Assembly (NCBI GenBank): GCA_965220665.1
Contig: CBDCQQ010000005.1
Location: 1,798,001-1,862,000 of the forward strand
Source: JAJDZL01 sp965220665
GTDB taxonomy: Bacteria > Pseudomonadota > Gammaproteobacteria > Arenicellales > JAJDZL01
DNA length: 64,000 nucleotides
Direction: 5' to 3'
Shown here: piece by piece, positions 26,012 to 35,418 of the stretch
Numbering within the stretch: position 1 is the stretch's first letter
Layout of the letters: every line of letters begins with the position of its first letter
Position numbers and translations under genes: made by a program
Notes under the pieces: generated by a model
The model's input: only the letters and a program-made list of their open reading frames with translations
Databases searched by the model: none
What the model was told of the DNA's origin: nothing

Positions 26012-28851
26012 TCCTTTTCCTCACCTTTTCTTCGCGCTCGTAACGACTCCGCCATTAGATAGGCAGCTTCAATTTCCGATATCTTTCGCATTTCCATTAT
26101 TTTTGCCCGAGCCGCTTTTTCGCTTTTTTCTGTCTGACTGAGCGCCAGCGCAAGGGCAGGTGGCACGTTTCTGAAGAGTGTGACCAGACGTGATGAAATG
26201 AGCGTCCCCTCCGTATAACGTCCCGGCGACTTTCGCGCCTGACGAAGCAGGTCGCGTTGAGGTTTTGAAAGTGACTTGAATCTTTCGATCTGCGTAATTT
26301 CATCTTCGTCCATTGACATGCAATACCACCACTCGGGCTGATTGAGTAACTCTTTGGCTGTATCTGGAAATTGTCGAATGCTTTGAGTTGCAATCCATAA
26401 CCATGCACCAAACGTGCGCCACATTGCACAAATTCGATTGATGTAAGGTGCAATCAGTGGGTTCTGTAGCAGAATATGGGCTTCATCTATCACAACTACA
26501 GTTTGTCTTGCTTGATATTGATTGCGCTCAATTCGATTATTAATCGATGCAAGTAGACCTGTCAGAGCAACTGCCAGTCTGTCCTCATAGCCTCGTCTGG
26601 CCAAGAGATCAAGTTCGACGACCGTTATGTCGGTTTCCGGCCACAACTCACCTTCAGAATCAAACAATCTGCCATTCAGTCCAGTGCAGAATATGTGGCA
26701 GGCACTTGCCATTTGTGAAGCGCGTTGCTGCTGTCTCTTGGATAAATGTCGTCCCCTTGCATTTCCGCTTGATGACGCTTGATTTAGGGCATCGACCAGA
26801 TCAGAAGTCATGGTTTGCAGACGACCATCTAGTTTTGATCGTTCGGCAGCATCAATCAATGCGTTTCGAATCAAATCAATGTCATCTCTTCTTAATTTTT
26901 TCTCTTCATTTTGCTGACCGCCTGTAATCATCAGGCGAGCCTGAATTTCCATTTCACCCAACAGATCCCGGTAGTTGCCTGACTTAATATGCGCATCGCT
27001 GGTGGATTTGTCCAACAGATCCTGTGCATGTCGAAATGGAGGAATCGCTGCATTGCTTTGACCATCAACCCGGAAGTGATAGACACTTAATCCTTGACGA
27101 TGGCAGTGTTCGGCCAGCAGTCCAAAAGTTGAGAGCGCTGAAATCAGTACAATTCTGGGTCGGTGAACTGCGAGTGTGTGAAGGAGCAGGTAAATCAATA
27201 ACGCGGTTTTACCAGAGCCTGTAGGACCTAGCACCAGAGAATGGGCGTTTTTTTCTCGCTCTTTTGAATTCAATGGATCAAACATCAAAGGTTCCGCACC
27301 TCGATTAAATAGAATGCAGCCAGGTGTGCCAGTCCCGGTAGAGCGACCTAAAACTGGCGCGATTCTCGCGATGTGACTCGAGTACCATAGTCTCGAGCGT
27401 CGAGTGCCAGGCTTGCTGTCCTGCTTCGGGTGGTATCCGAATGGTAATGCGCGAATATAACTATCGAGTGCAATCGGATCGTGGCGGGGTGTCACCGGGC
27501 GCATGCGGTGAATCGACAGCAGACTTAGCATCCGCTCCGTTTTGCGGTCAAGTTCCAGCAAGCTGGTACCAAACACAAACACGCCCGCGAACACCCGATA
27601 AATTGGATTGCCCCGGACGATCTCACTAAGAGCGCAGTCAGCCAGAGAACGTCGCTCTACCGCAGCCGCATCATCTCCTACAGAATTCTCTTTCACTCTG
27701 GCAATTTTCTCTTCAATCATTTCCTGAGGTGAATAGACAACGCTCATCGACCAGATTGATCCTTGCGGAACCTGGTCCCAGAATGTTGCCACTGCGTCTC
27801 CGAATTGACGCTCCACCGTCAGATGTCCAATTTCAGGCTCACTGTTCAATTCGTCAATTGTGATAAACCGACTCGGCTGACTTCTGAACCACCAGATACC
27901 CGGTCGTTTCCATGTCCAAGGTGCAACACCGTGCAATGCAGCCCGGCTGATGTCTGCACTTGCCGACCCAGAATACAGAGCCATAGTCCGCGACTGCTGA
28001 TCGTTGGTCCATGGGTGTGCCTCAAGCAATTCGAAGGTGTCCTCGAATCCAGTGTGCGCATCAGGTAGGGGGACGAACCAATGGGTAAGCCATTCGTAAA
28101 GGTCTTTGGCGTCTAATGGTTTTAGAACGATTTCAGATTCCGCCAGTGAATGCTGCAACTGAGAGCACAACTGTTCGATCTCATCATCTCCAGCATACCG
28201 TTGCTGAGTGTCCTGTCTCCATATGCAAAGTCGAACACGACGGGATTTACCTCTCCAACTGATGGATTTTGTGGTGCCATATGGATAAAGGCCACCTTTT
28301 CGGGTCAGGTCTCCGAAATGCTCATTGATGATGCCAAACCAATGCTGGGTGTATCGACTTTGCAGCAACGAGGGTTCGGTGTAATTCTTCAAACGCTTGG
28401 AAAGCGTACGGGTTAGTCCACTGACATCATCCTGAACAAACCACTGAGTTATCCAGGGATTTCCGTAGTTTTCTGGAAAACTGGTCGTAACTGCCTGACG
28501 CACCTTTTCCTGTATGCGGCTTAAAACCTCGTCACTCTTGGCTTCTGTACTGCCGCAACTGACTTCAAATATTCGACCAACGCTAGTTAGGTCCTGTAAT
28601 CCGATATTCCCATTTCCAAGATCAAGGCGCGGTGCTAAAAGATCGGCAAAGGAATGTGTGTTCTTGACCACTTTCCGAAAGCTAGGATCGGGATGCAACT
28701 GAGGCTCAAGGTACTCTTCAATGGTGAGAGGATTACAGTCCTGACCATTCCACTCGACTAACGGCAACTTCTCCGCCGAGAGACTATCAGCTCGAATTCT
28801 TTTCTGTTCTGACTGATATGAGGATGTGAAAAATTTCGACCAACGTTTCAC
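26008..28851 (-). CDS. traC: Conjugative transfer ATPase TraC/VirB4-type (PFL_4706 family)
   Basis: The 947-residue cytoplasmic motor powers assembly of the secretion channel and pilus. An N-terminal VirB4-like domain is followed by a RecA-like ATPase with Walker A GPTGSGKTALL at about residue 540 and Walker B VVVIDEAHILL at about 790, then the ATQS sensor motif. The large size and operon position match the PFL_4706 class (TIGR03744). It overlaps its neighbours by 4 bp on both sides. All ATPase residues are present, so this motor appears intact even though the coupling ATPase TraD is missing. Confidence 0.92.
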   Translation of the reverse strand: MKRWSKFFTSSYQSEQKRIRADSLSAEKLPLVEWNGQDCNPLTIEEYLEPQLHPDPSFRKVVKNTHSFADLLAPRLDLGNGNIGLQDLTSVGRIFEVSCGSTEAKSDEVLSRIQEKVRQAVTTSFPENYGNPWITQWFVQDDVSGLTRTLSKRLKNYTEPSLLQSRYTQHWFGIINEHFGDLTRKGGLYPYGTTKSISWRGKSRRVRLCIWRQDTQQRYAGDDEIEQLCSQLQHSLAESEIVLKPLDAKDLYEWLTHWFVPLPDAHTGFEDTFELLEAHPWTNDQQSRTMALYSGSASADISRAALHGVAPWTWKRPGIWWFRSQPSRFITIDELNSEPEIGHLTVERQFGDAVATFWDQVPQGSIWSMSVVYSPQEMIEEKIARVKENSVGDDAAAVERRSLADCALSEIVRGNPIYRVFAGVFVFGTSLLELDRKTERMLSLLSIHRMRPVTPRHDPIALDSYIRALPFGYHPKQDSKPGTRRSRLWYSSHIARIAPVLGRSTGTGTPGCILFNRGAEPLMFDPLNSKEREKNAHSLVLGPTGSGKTALLIYLLLHTLAVHRPRIVLISALSTFGLLAEHCHRQGLSVYHFRVDGQSNAAIPPFRHAQDLLDKSTSDAHIKSGNYRDLLGEMEIQARLMITGGQQNEEKKLRRDDIDLIRNALIDAAERSKLDGRLQTMTSDLVDALNQASSSGNARGRHLSKRQQQRASQMASACHIFCTGLNGRLFDSEGELWPETDITVVELDLLARRGYEDRLAVALTGLLASINNRIERNQYQARQTVVVIDEAHILLQNPLIAPYINRICAMWRTFGAWLWIATQSIRQFPDTAKELLNQPEWWYCMSMDEDEITQIERFKSLSKPQRDLLRQARKSPGRYTEGTLISSRLVTLFRNVPPALALALSQTEKSEKAARAKIMEMRKISEIEAAYLMAESLRARRKGEEKE

Positions 28852-29228
28852 TGCACCAGTATCTCCCCAGGTAAGGCGTACTCGACAGTTTCATACATCG
28901 GAAATGTCGTAGAGTATCCGGGTACCGGCGTCCCTTCAAGTGACAGATGTGGAAAGACATAGAGAACGATTGTTGGATTGGGTAGACGAGGGAAGTGCAA
29001 CAACAACTCATTGTTTACATCCCGCGTGTAGCCTTTCAGATCTGAGTCTGAATTGGAAAGGTAAGGTGCGCTGCTGAGTACAGGTGTAATTGAGGCATCA
29101 TGCTGGTTGTAGATTTGTTCAATTGTCTTCGCGTTTCCAGAATTCCCTACCTTGTTCAAAAAAGAGGTTGAACAGGCGGCAATGCTCAGAGACAAACTAA
29201 TCAGTCCAACCTTGACGAGCATAATCAT
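28848..29228 (-). CDS. ICE conjugation lipoprotein (TIGR03751-like)
   Basis: A 126-residue lipoprotein with a clear lipobox (LSIAAC, cleavage before the Cys at about residue 19). The family signature follows: YTRDVNNELLLHFPRLPNP, then a C-terminal PVPGYSTTFPMYETVEYALP. This family is found in GI-type elements and probably fills the TraV/VirB7 role of anchoring the outer-membrane core complex. It overlaps the TraB-like gene by 32 bp and traC by 4 bp. Confidence 0.85.
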   Translation of the reverse strand: MIMLVKVGLISLSLSIAACSTSFLNKVGNSGNAKTIEQIYNQHDASITPVLSSAPYLSNSDSDLKGYTRDVNNELLLHFPRLPNPTIVLYVFPHLSLEGTPVPGYSTTFPMYETVEYALPGEILVQ

Positions 29229-30519
29229 TAGCGTCCAACAGATTTAGATTTTGAACCTTGCGAGCATTTGGTTCCTGATCAATTTGAATGGTTTCCTCGA
29301 TATGAATTGCAACGCTATGACCTGCTGGAACGTAGATTGCGTCAAATGAATTTAACTGTCTATCATTCAGCCAGTCAGCAACGGTTAATAGAGATTCTTT
29401 TGTTGCATAGCCAGCGACAAACTGATCAATGTTTCCCACCACAGCCGTGGTCGTTTCGTCACTTCCTACATTGGTCGATGTTTCGGTTTGAGCGTTGGCG
29501 ATCGCTTCAGCTGTAGCTCGGGTCGTATTGATCAATGTTGCCTGGGTCAAGTACTGCAATGCGTTGGATTTAAGCTCCCCTTCGATACAAGGGTTGCCAA
29601 ACTCATCGGAAATCCAACCCAATCCGGTAAAAGTAGATTCAGGGTCGGCGATTTTGCGAGCAGTCTGAATGGTTCCATCCGAGAATATGAAGGTCGCAGT
29701 ATCAATGTTGCCTGAAACACACGACAGTGACAGATCACCACGTGCCGTTCCAGCCAAAAGCATTCCCGCCAAATGCGGGATTCGATGCCCATTTGATGCA
29801 AGATTTTTGGAACCAACCAGAACTTTAAATCGCCACGGGTCCTGAAGTTGACCGCGAGTGGGAATTCGGCCTACCAGTGCAGTCAATGCAGTCGCACCAA
29901 GTAATGTTGTTGTAGCAGGGATGGTGAGGTACGGGGTTTCCAGAGAGTCATTTTCGATCTGCAGCAACTGAGAATTCAGTGGTTCGCGACTGACTTCCAG
30001 ATTCTCAATTTGCAGTGACTCATTGAACGGATCAATCTGATCAGTGTCCACTGATGAAACCCAGTACAGGAACGAGTCATCGGCGGCAGATTCAATTGAA
30101 TTTTCTGTTGTGAGGGTTTGCTGCGTTTCAACTTGATTCAAACGCAGTGTCAGGTCGTCCACTGAGTCTGCAATCCGTGTAATTGAATTACGGGACAAGT
30201 TGTTTTCGATCGTCTTCCACATGTCCTCAAGGTCGTTTGTTAGTGATTCATGTAATTGATGGCGTTCTGCCTGATCGTTTAACCTCTGATTTTCTATTGC
30301 CTGTTCAATGTTGGAAATTCTTGTGGCAACAGCGCGAACCTCTTCAGCCGCATTGTCACGGTCCGATAAATCTGAATTGACGTTTAATTCACTGCCGGCA
30401 ATCAAACCGCGGTCATCTTCGTTTCGGTCACCATCTTTGCCAATCATTGTCCAGACGACAATGCCAAATAACACCAGCGCGCTCAACCAGAATACTGAAT
30501 AAGTTCTCAGTACAGGCAT
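29197..30519 (-). CDS. TraB/VirB10-like ICE protein (PFL_4705 family)
   Basis: A 440-residue protein with one N-terminal membrane helix (about 9-26) and a long predicted coiled coil (about 50-150). The C-terminal domain includes YLTIPATTTLLGATALTALV, a motif seen in TraB-like proteins. VirB10/TraB proteins span the periplasm and gate the outer-membrane pore. Family and position agree with PFL_4705 (TIGR03752). It ends inside the lipoprotein gene and starts 1 bp from the TraK-like gene. Confidence 0.85.
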   Translation of the reverse strand: MPVLRTYSVFWLSALVLFGIVVWTMIGKDGDRNEDDRGLIAGSELNVNSDLSDRDNAAEEVRAVATRISNIEQAIENQRLNDQAERHQLHESLTNDLEDMWKTIENNLSRNSITRIADSVDDLTLRLNQVETQQTLTTENSIESAADDSFLYWVSSVDTDQIDPFNESLQIENLEVSREPLNSQLLQIENDSLETPYLTIPATTTLLGATALTALVGRIPTRGQLQDPWRFKVLVGSKNLASNGHRIPHLAGMLLAGTARGDLSLSCVSGNIDTATFIFSDGTIQTARKIADPESTFTGLGWISDEFGNPCIEGELKSNALQYLTQATLINTTRATAEAIANAQTETSTNVGSDETTTAVVGNIDQFVAGYATKESLLTVADWLNDRQLNSFDAIYVPAGHSVAIHIEETIQIDQEPNARKVQNLNLLDANDYARQGWTD

Positions 30520-30520
30520 T

Positions 30521-31321
30521 CTAAAAATAGGCTGTTTCGAAGGGATAGTCAGAAATTAACACCAGCACCGTGGTATCGCCTGAGTTTCCTTGGGAACTCA
30601 ACTTCGAGTGAACAAACGCTGCACTACGCCATGAACCGCGAAGTTCTCTTGGATCAAGAATTATCGGTTGCGTCAATTGGTTGACTATCCTGATTGCAGT
30701 GATAAAGTGATTCGGTGACTGCCAGCTGGCAATTGGAACTGCTGTAACCGCGCCTGCACAAGCCGTGGGAATTCTCATTCCACATCGAAAAATATCAAAT
30801 GAGTCTGAATCCACTGCAACCTGCTGGACACCTGGCAGGTTGTTCAATAGACGTTCTGGTGCATAGAGTTGTTGAACCACCCATCGCGTTAATGTGACAA
30901 AACCGAGATTCATTAATGGATGACTCGCAACTCGTCGTTCATCGGATACCCGTCCGTGAATGATGATGGGTTGGTTGAACTGTTTGGAGTGCTGAGATCT
31001 GACCTGTAAAACTATTCGTCCTAATGGATCAGCTAGCAGTACAAGTCTGATTGGATCAAATGGTTCCTTTGCCTCTATCCAAAGATTGTTTCCGACAATC
31101 TCCGTTCGCAGTATCCGTTTGACAGACTGTGGAATTCCCAATCGTAGACTGCCAGCTTCAGGAACGGAAATACGTTGTTCATTACCGACGGCAAGGTCTA
31201 GTTCCAGTGGCGTATTTGGCCAGTGATAACTGACTTCCGACGCAATTGAATTCTGGGTAGCGAACATCAAGCACAAGGCGTGGAACACAAGTAGACCCTT
31301 CATATAAACTCTGGCATTCAT
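30521..31321 (-). CDS. TraK/VirB9-like ICE protein (PFL_4704 family)
   Basis: An exported 266-residue protein, with a signal peptide ending near residue 28 and then beta-rich sequence with EKE-type stretches (WIEAKEPFDPIRLVLL). It fits the PFL_4704 group (TIGR03749), which occupies the TraK/VirB9 position in the outer-membrane core complex. The ATG overlaps the upstream stop by 4 bp, which supports the start chosen; a second ATG lies six codons in. Confidence 0.8.
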   Translation of the reverse strand: MNARVYMKGLLVFHALCLMFATQNSIASEVSYHWPNTPLELDLAVGNEQRISVPEAGSLRLGIPQSVKRILRTEIVGNNLWIEAKEPFDPIRLVLLADPLGRIVLQVRSQHSKQFNQPIIIHGRVSDERRVASHPLMNLGFVTLTRWVVQQLYAPERLLNNLPGVQQVAVDSDSFDIFRCGMRIPTACAGAVTAVPIASWQSPNHFITAIRIVNQLTQPIILDPRELRGSWRSAAFVHSKLSSQGNSGDTTVLVLISDYPFETAYF

Positions 31322-31935
31322 AACTCAATGTCGACAATTCTTTCAGGCATTTTTGGCATGGTGTCGAGTAACAGTCCCCAAGGATTGAACTCGGGATCAA
31401 TGGCTTTGAATATCACCTTCAGGTGGTAACGGATTCTGGCATCTTTCACCAACACACCACCGATACTCTCCTTGAGTTCAACATCCAGCCTAACCGTCCA
31501 CTTGCCAGAATCTTCCAAGGTGACTGTGTCGCGAAAGTTCAGGTTTTCCAGCGGCAGGAGAAAACGGGTTCGATTCAGCAATTCAGGCGCGCGGATTTCT
31601 CCGTCGTGTCGAAGCCATGCTTTGAACTCCGGTGTCAGAAACTCCGTCAGACGTCCAAGATTCTCTGGATAATCTTCAAAACAGTTGTGGGGACAGCGGT
31701 TTAGCTGTTGCCAGATGTAGCCTGCAAAGTTGTATACCTCCCAGGGATGAATGGAGTTGAGCGAAATCTGACTGCCATACCTTAAATCTGGTGGAATGCT
31801 GATTCGCTGTACTTTGGCAGCGTACTGCCAACCATACAGAGAACCCACAAGGCAGACGCCCAAAAAAGCTGCAATTGCTCTAAGCGTCAGAATGTGGCTG
31901 TAAAGGTTGGCATCCGCATGTAGGTAGCGCGGCAC
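31318..31935 (-). CDS. TraE/VirB8-like ICE protein (PFL_4703 family)
   Basis: A 205-residue inner-membrane protein with one N-terminal helix (about 16-36) and a periplasmic domain that resembles TraE/VirB8 assembly proteins. The match is the PFL_4703 group (TIGR03746), judged from length, topology and fixed gene order. It lies 4 bp after the TIGR03750-like gene and overlaps the TraK-like gene by 4 bp. Confidence 0.8.
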   Translation of the reverse strand: MPRYLHADANLYSHILTLRAIAAFLGVCLVGSLYGWQYAAKVQRISIPPDLRYGSQISLNSIHPWEVYNFAGYIWQQLNRCPHNCFEDYPENLGRLTEFLTPEFKAWLRHDGEIRAPELLNRTRFLLPLENLNFRDTVTLEDSGKWTVRLDVELKESIGGVLVKDARIRYHLKVIFKAIDPEFNPWGLLLDTMPKMPERIVDIEL

Positions 31936-31939
31936 GACT

Positions 31940-32287
31940 TTATTCCTCTCTGACGGTTGACCAACGGCCCGATTTGTAAATCAAATAACTCCCGAGGAGT
32001 GGATGTAAATGACAATGCAACATGCGCAAATGCCAACCTTCCGGTTTCCCTAATTTGATGCTTTTGAACAGGTTGGCGATGCCCGCCACCCAAAGCAACA
32101 ACCCACCTACGAAAATCGCAAAGCCAATGAATAGAGCATGTAGTCCGTCGAGAACAAAAAAACCGAGAACAAACGCCAAAGGCAGCCAGGCACATCCAAC
32201 TGACACTGCTATTGAGTAAAGCTCGCTCGCGCTGCAGCCCTTGTATAGCCGCGTTTCGTAATCGAGTGGTGCACAGGGGGAAAGCAT
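31940..32287 (-). CDS. Small membrane conjugation protein (TIGR03750-like)
   Basis: A 115-residue protein with two adjacent hydrophobic segments (about 25-45 and 50-70). It has the YKGCSASELYSIAV motif before the first helix and a cytoplasmic-looking GWHLRMLHCHL tail. This pattern fits the small TraL/VirB3-like position in GI-type elements. The neighbours lie 2 to 4 bp away, as expected in a tight operon. Confidence 0.78.
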   Translation of the reverse strand: MLSPCAPLDYETRLYKGCSASELYSIAVSVGCAWLPLAFVLGFFVLDGLHALFIGFAIFVGGLLLWVAGIANLFKSIKLGKPEGWHLRMLHCHLHPLLGSYLIYKSGRWSTVREE

Positions 32288-32289
32288 GA

Positions 32290-32700
32290 CTAAATGTTTA
32301 ATATTTCACTCAGTCTTTCTGAGCCCCACCAGGCACCGAAAATTACAGTTAGAATGACCAGTAAACCAGCCCCAAAGTACACACTGAACCTACCCCACTC
32401 TCCTTTTTTTCTGGCATCATTCACCTCGGCAATTAATCCCCCGGCGAATCCAATGAGTGCAAAAACCACAATAATCGTCAGCCCAAGGAATATGATGAAT
32501 CGGATGACGGCAATGACATACCCAATAGGGTCATCTTCACTAAAGGTTTCAGATCCTATTTTGGGAGGAGTTGGCAACACATTTTGCGCGTCGCAGACGC
32601 CTGAAACAAACAGGAGAATTGTTGTCAGCACCACGAATACCATCCGTTGAAGCGCCGTTGGATTGAATGAGAGCAGTTTAGTCAAATTACAGAAACGCAA
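32290..32700 (-). CDS. Small membrane conjugation protein (TIGR03745-like)
   Basis: A 136-residue protein with a cleavable-looking signal (about 20-37) and two further hydrophobic segments. A charged linker, EVNDARKKGEWGRF, lies between them. This resembles VirB2/TraA-like pilin-type proteins in topology and the TIGR03745 family in position. Whether it is the conjugative pilin is inference. It overlaps the upstream gene by 14 bp. Confidence 0.75.
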   Translation of the reverse strand: MRFCNLTKLLSFNPTALQRMVFVVLTTILLFVSGVCDAQNVLPTPPKIGSETFSEDDPIGYVIAVIRFIIFLGLTIIVVFALIGFAGGLIAEVNDARKKGEWGRFSVYFGAGLLVILTVIFGAWWGSERLSEILNI

Positions 32701-32908
32701 TTAGCGTCAAAATGATTAGAACGACAAGAAGCGAACGGAAACACTCAAACAACAGGTCAACAAAACTGATCTGGTGACTCTGCAGTTGTCCGAGTGTGCA
32801 GTGAACGATCCACATCCACCAGGCAATTGACAATGAAGCAAGCGTACTTCCGATAATAATTTTGAGAATTTCAAAATCAAGAATTGCGATGGCGTTCAGG
32901 GTTTTCAT
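32687..32908 (-). CDS. Small membrane conjugation protein (PFL_4701 family)
   Basis: A 73-residue protein with two hydrophobic helices separated by the short loop LGQLQSHQIS. It fits the PFL_4701 group (TIGR03758) in size, topology and place between the RAQPRD and TIGR03745 genes. The function is not known. Confidence 0.7.
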   Translation of the reverse strand: MKTLNAIAILDFEILKIIIGSTLASLSIAWWMWIVHCTLGQLQSHQISFVDLLFECFRSLLVVLIILTLIAFL

Positions 32909-32913
32909 CGCAT

Positions 32914-33369
32914 TTACCGTCCATAATTCCCGGCGATTGGTTTGAGAGTGCGAGGCGTGTAAACTGGTGTGCGAATGTGTGCTTGAATACCTTGTGATAT
33001 CGAAAGAATGTCGGTTCGAAGCTGATAGTAGTCGAACCGGATTCGTGCGTCAGGGTCAGCACTGGCTTCCGCCTCTCTAATCAGCGCTTCCAACTCCTCA
33101 ATCGCACCAGCCAATCTCGCAAGTAACTGTAGCTCGGAGGAACTGCTTCGCATCACGACGATCGGCTGGTGAGCATAGGGCATCGAGACGATTTCGCTTG
33201 TCGAGTCTTTGACAATTTCAACAGGCGGTCTGTTCTTGGTACTACAGGATGCGAGACTCATTAAGGCAACAAACAACAAAATAAATTGGAAACAATAGGT
33301 GGTAATTGGCCTTATAAATTTCCGTGGAATCCTAAGATTCAGAAAATACGAATATTGATTGGAAAACAT
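32914..33369 (-). CDS. RAQPRD-family ICE protein
   Basis: A 151-residue lipoprotein: the lipobox LMSLASC is at about residues 36-42, then a helical region and the family signature ADPDARIRFDYYQLRTDI with the C-terminal PIAGNYGR. RAQPRD proteins (TIGR01690) occur almost only in GI-type conjugative elements. In relatives the preceding genes are traD and TIGR03747; here the preceding gene is the PFL_4693-like one, only 37 bp away. Confidence 0.85.
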   Translation of the reverse strand: MFSNQYSYFLNLRIPRKFIRPITTYCFQFILLFVALMSLASCSTKNRPPVEIVKDSTSEIVSMPYAHQPIVVMRSSSSELQLLARLAGAIEELEALIREAEASADPDARIRFDYYQLRTDILSISQGIQAHIRTPVYTPRTLKPIAGNYGR

Positions 33370-33406
33370 TCTTTCACTCGCAGAAGAAGTTCACTACACA
33401 ATGACG

Positions 33407-34069
33407 TCAATTGGTTCGATAAATTCCTGGCTTCACGTTCAACATGCGCCCTCTAGCCTGTTTGAGTGTGATTCTGCCAGCCTGAATGTCTTCAGGTGAA
33501 ATCTGGTTGGTTGAAGCCCACACCGTTAAGTCAGAGAACTGAGATTCAGTTTGGACATAAATGTCGAGAGAACCGCCCTTTTCCACGTAGTTGATTCCCT
33601 TTTTGAGGTCTTGGATACATTTTGAATCACTGCATACATAAGATGTGATGAGTACTAGGCGATCTCTATCTCGGACAGTTGGTAAAGCGTTTGAGGAAAG
33701 CTCTCTGACCGCTGCCATATAGGCAGTTTCAAACTCAAGAATTGCAGCTGTCGTTTGAAGCTGCCGCTCAGCAAACAGCTTGGCATAGTGGTTGCGTTGT
33801 TCATCACTTGTTGCAAAAATACCCAGCCATTCAAGCGGAGTCAAATCTGCTGACAATAGCCCTTGATATTGAGACTTTAGAAGTTTGATCTGAGAAAACT
33901 CCTCTCGGGACAGGTTCCACGCATCTGCTGTTTCAATCTCGGATTGAGTAAGTTCTGTATTTGCATTTTCCACGTGTTGATATGTGACAGAGAAAATATT
34001 AGGTGAGAATGTCATAGTTGCAATGGAAATTATTGCGAGAAGAATTTTATTGATTGGCTTGGTGGTCAT
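33407..34069 (-). CDS. ICE protein of the PFL_4693 family
   Basis: An exported 220-residue protein with a signal peptide, then helical sequence including LTPLEWLGIFATSDEQRNHY and a C-terminal SLDIYVQTESQFSDLTVW segment. This pattern matches the PFL_4693 group (TIGR03759) found between the pilus and transfer operons of such elements. The C-terminal part has a thioredoxin-like look, but no redox CxxC is seen in the active position. The function is unknown. Confidence 0.8.
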   Translation of the reverse strand: MTTKPINKILLAIISIATMTFSPNIFSVTYQHVENANTELTQSEIETADAWNLSREEFSQIKLLKSQYQGLLSADLTPLEWLGIFATSDEQRNHYAKLFAERQLQTTAAILEFETAYMAAVRELSSNALPTVRDRDRLVLITSYVCSDSKCIQDLKKGINYVEKGGSLDIYVQTESQFSDLTVWASTNQISPEDIQAGRITLKQARGRMLNVKPGIYRTN

Positions 34070-34126
34070 TTCTGCATGGATATATTGAAGTCATTACAAG
34101 AAAGAGATTGACACTATGGACACGAA

Positions 34127-34864
34127 TCAGCCATCAACTTCAAGCTTCACCTGATTTCCGGATTCTGATCGAAAAACTGCGGATCGGCTATTGGGATTAA
34201 TTTGGAATAGTACCCACCCTGCGCGCGACGCATTCTGCCCGATCATTGAAACTTTTCCGTTAAGTTCGATGACTGCGTTCCACTCATTGTTCCAGCGGTC
34301 AATCGCAACCAGTCGAAACGGTGGTAAATGCTCAGCTGATTCAACAGGGTGTATGGATTCAGTCAACGAGACTGTAAGTTTACCAACGAGCTCTTGCAAG
34401 CGGTTCATTCGCTCCTCGAAAAGTGCTGTTGTTGAAGCTTGGACACTCACAGCAGACTCAAGTCTGTGCAGCGATTCTGTGATTGGTTGCAACTGTTCGT
34501 CAAAATAGAGAAACGCGTCTGTTTGTTGCTTTAGTCCCAGCCTGATATCGTTCAGTGTGGAAGAAATTTCAGGGTCAACTTCTATCGGTTGTGAATTCAC
34601 AGAATCATCCATTGGTAAGGTCGCAGCAGCTGATTCCTGAACCACAGTTGAGGTAAGCTCCGTATTTGGTATTTCCGGAAAAGTACTAGCGTCCACAATT
34701 TCTTGCACCGAAACCGGCGGAGAAGGAGGCTGGCGCGTGTATTCCCTGAAGATCCATTGAGCCCAAAACGCAGTTGCAATAACGAAAAACGAGGCGCCAA
34801 AAATTAATATCAGACGTGACGGAATGCCCAAAAAACGCGAACGATTCGATACTTGTGACCTCAT
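34127..34864 (-). CDS. Pilus/transfer-associated membrane protein, unrecognised
   Basis: A 245-residue protein with one N-terminal helix (about 16-36), a proline- and Thr/Ser-rich linker, a predicted coiled coil (about 100-170) and a small beta-rich C-terminal domain (FRLVAIDRWNNEWNAVI onward). The single-helix-plus-beta layout recalls PilP- or TraP-like alignment proteins. I cannot place it in a named family. It sits 4 bp from the prepilin peptidase gene, so a role in pilus assembly is likely. Confidence 0.6.
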   Translation of the reverse strand: MRSQVSNRSRFLGIPSRLILIFGASFFVIATAFWAQWIFREYTRQPPSPPVSVQEIVDASTFPEIPNTELTSTVVQESAAATLPMDDSVNSQPIEVDPEISSTLNDIRLGLKQQTDAFLYFDEQLQPITESLHRLESAVSVQASTTALFEERMNRLQELVGKLTVSLTESIHPVESAEHLPPFRLVAIDRWNNEWNAVIELNGKVSMIGQNASRAGWVLFQINPNSRSAVFRSESGNQVKLEVDG

Positions 34865-34868
34865 GACT

Positions 34869-35309
34869 TTAGCTTGCCAACTGCATGCTGAATAGCCCTA
34901 GAGCGGTGATTCCCAGTCCCACGCCAAATGGTTTTTCTTTTCTTCGCAGGTACAGAAGGAACATGAGCAGTGATGCGCCAACCAAAAGCACAGGAAGTGA
35001 CCTATAGCCAAGCCAGGCACCCAGCGCACCAAGAAACTTGGCATCACCAAAACCAATGCCGGTGGAATTAGAGGTTCGAATCTGCCAGATTCGTAGTATC
35101 TGAACACAGAAAAATCCGATTGCGGCACCTAGTAGAGCGGCTTCGAATGGTACCAACAGATTAAATTGATTGACTATGATGCCACTCAACGCCAAAGGAG
35201 TGACGATGCAATCGGGTAGTCGATTATGCCGATGGTCTTTGATTGCAAGTACGATAATTGCAGTACAAAAGATCAGAAACAGCACAATCTTGATGGTTGA
35301 TATGTCCAT
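34869..35309 (-). CDS. pilU: Prepilin peptidase (A24 family), PilU-like
   Basis: Membrane aspartyl protease that cleaves the leader of PilS and PilV. At 146 residues it is the short form without the N-methyltransferase domain. The two catalytic Asp are in AIKDHRHNRLPD (near residue 25) and GIGFGDAKFLGALG. Several membrane helices are visible. It is adjacent to the pilin genes it serves. Confidence 0.85.
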   Translation of the reverse strand: MDISTIKIVLFLIFCTAIIVLAIKDHRHNRLPDCIVTPLALSGIIVNQFNLLVPFEAALLGAAIGFFCVQILRIWQIRTSNSTGIGFGDAKFLGALGAWLGYRSLPVLLVGASLLMFLLYLRRKEKPFGVGLGITALGLFSMQLAS

Positions 35310-35418
35310 TGATTTGTTCTAAAAATCTGTCTGAAATGGCTCATCTCCAAATGCATTGGTTTAATACCGGAATTGCATCGAATTAATGAAAACAGAAGAG
35401 CATGCCTGCAGGCCCAAC

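Noticed and set aside
35310..35418. Shufflon downstream of pilV
   Set aside because: The gap to the next gene is only about 110 bp, with no inverted cassette repeats and no adjacent Rci-type recombinase.
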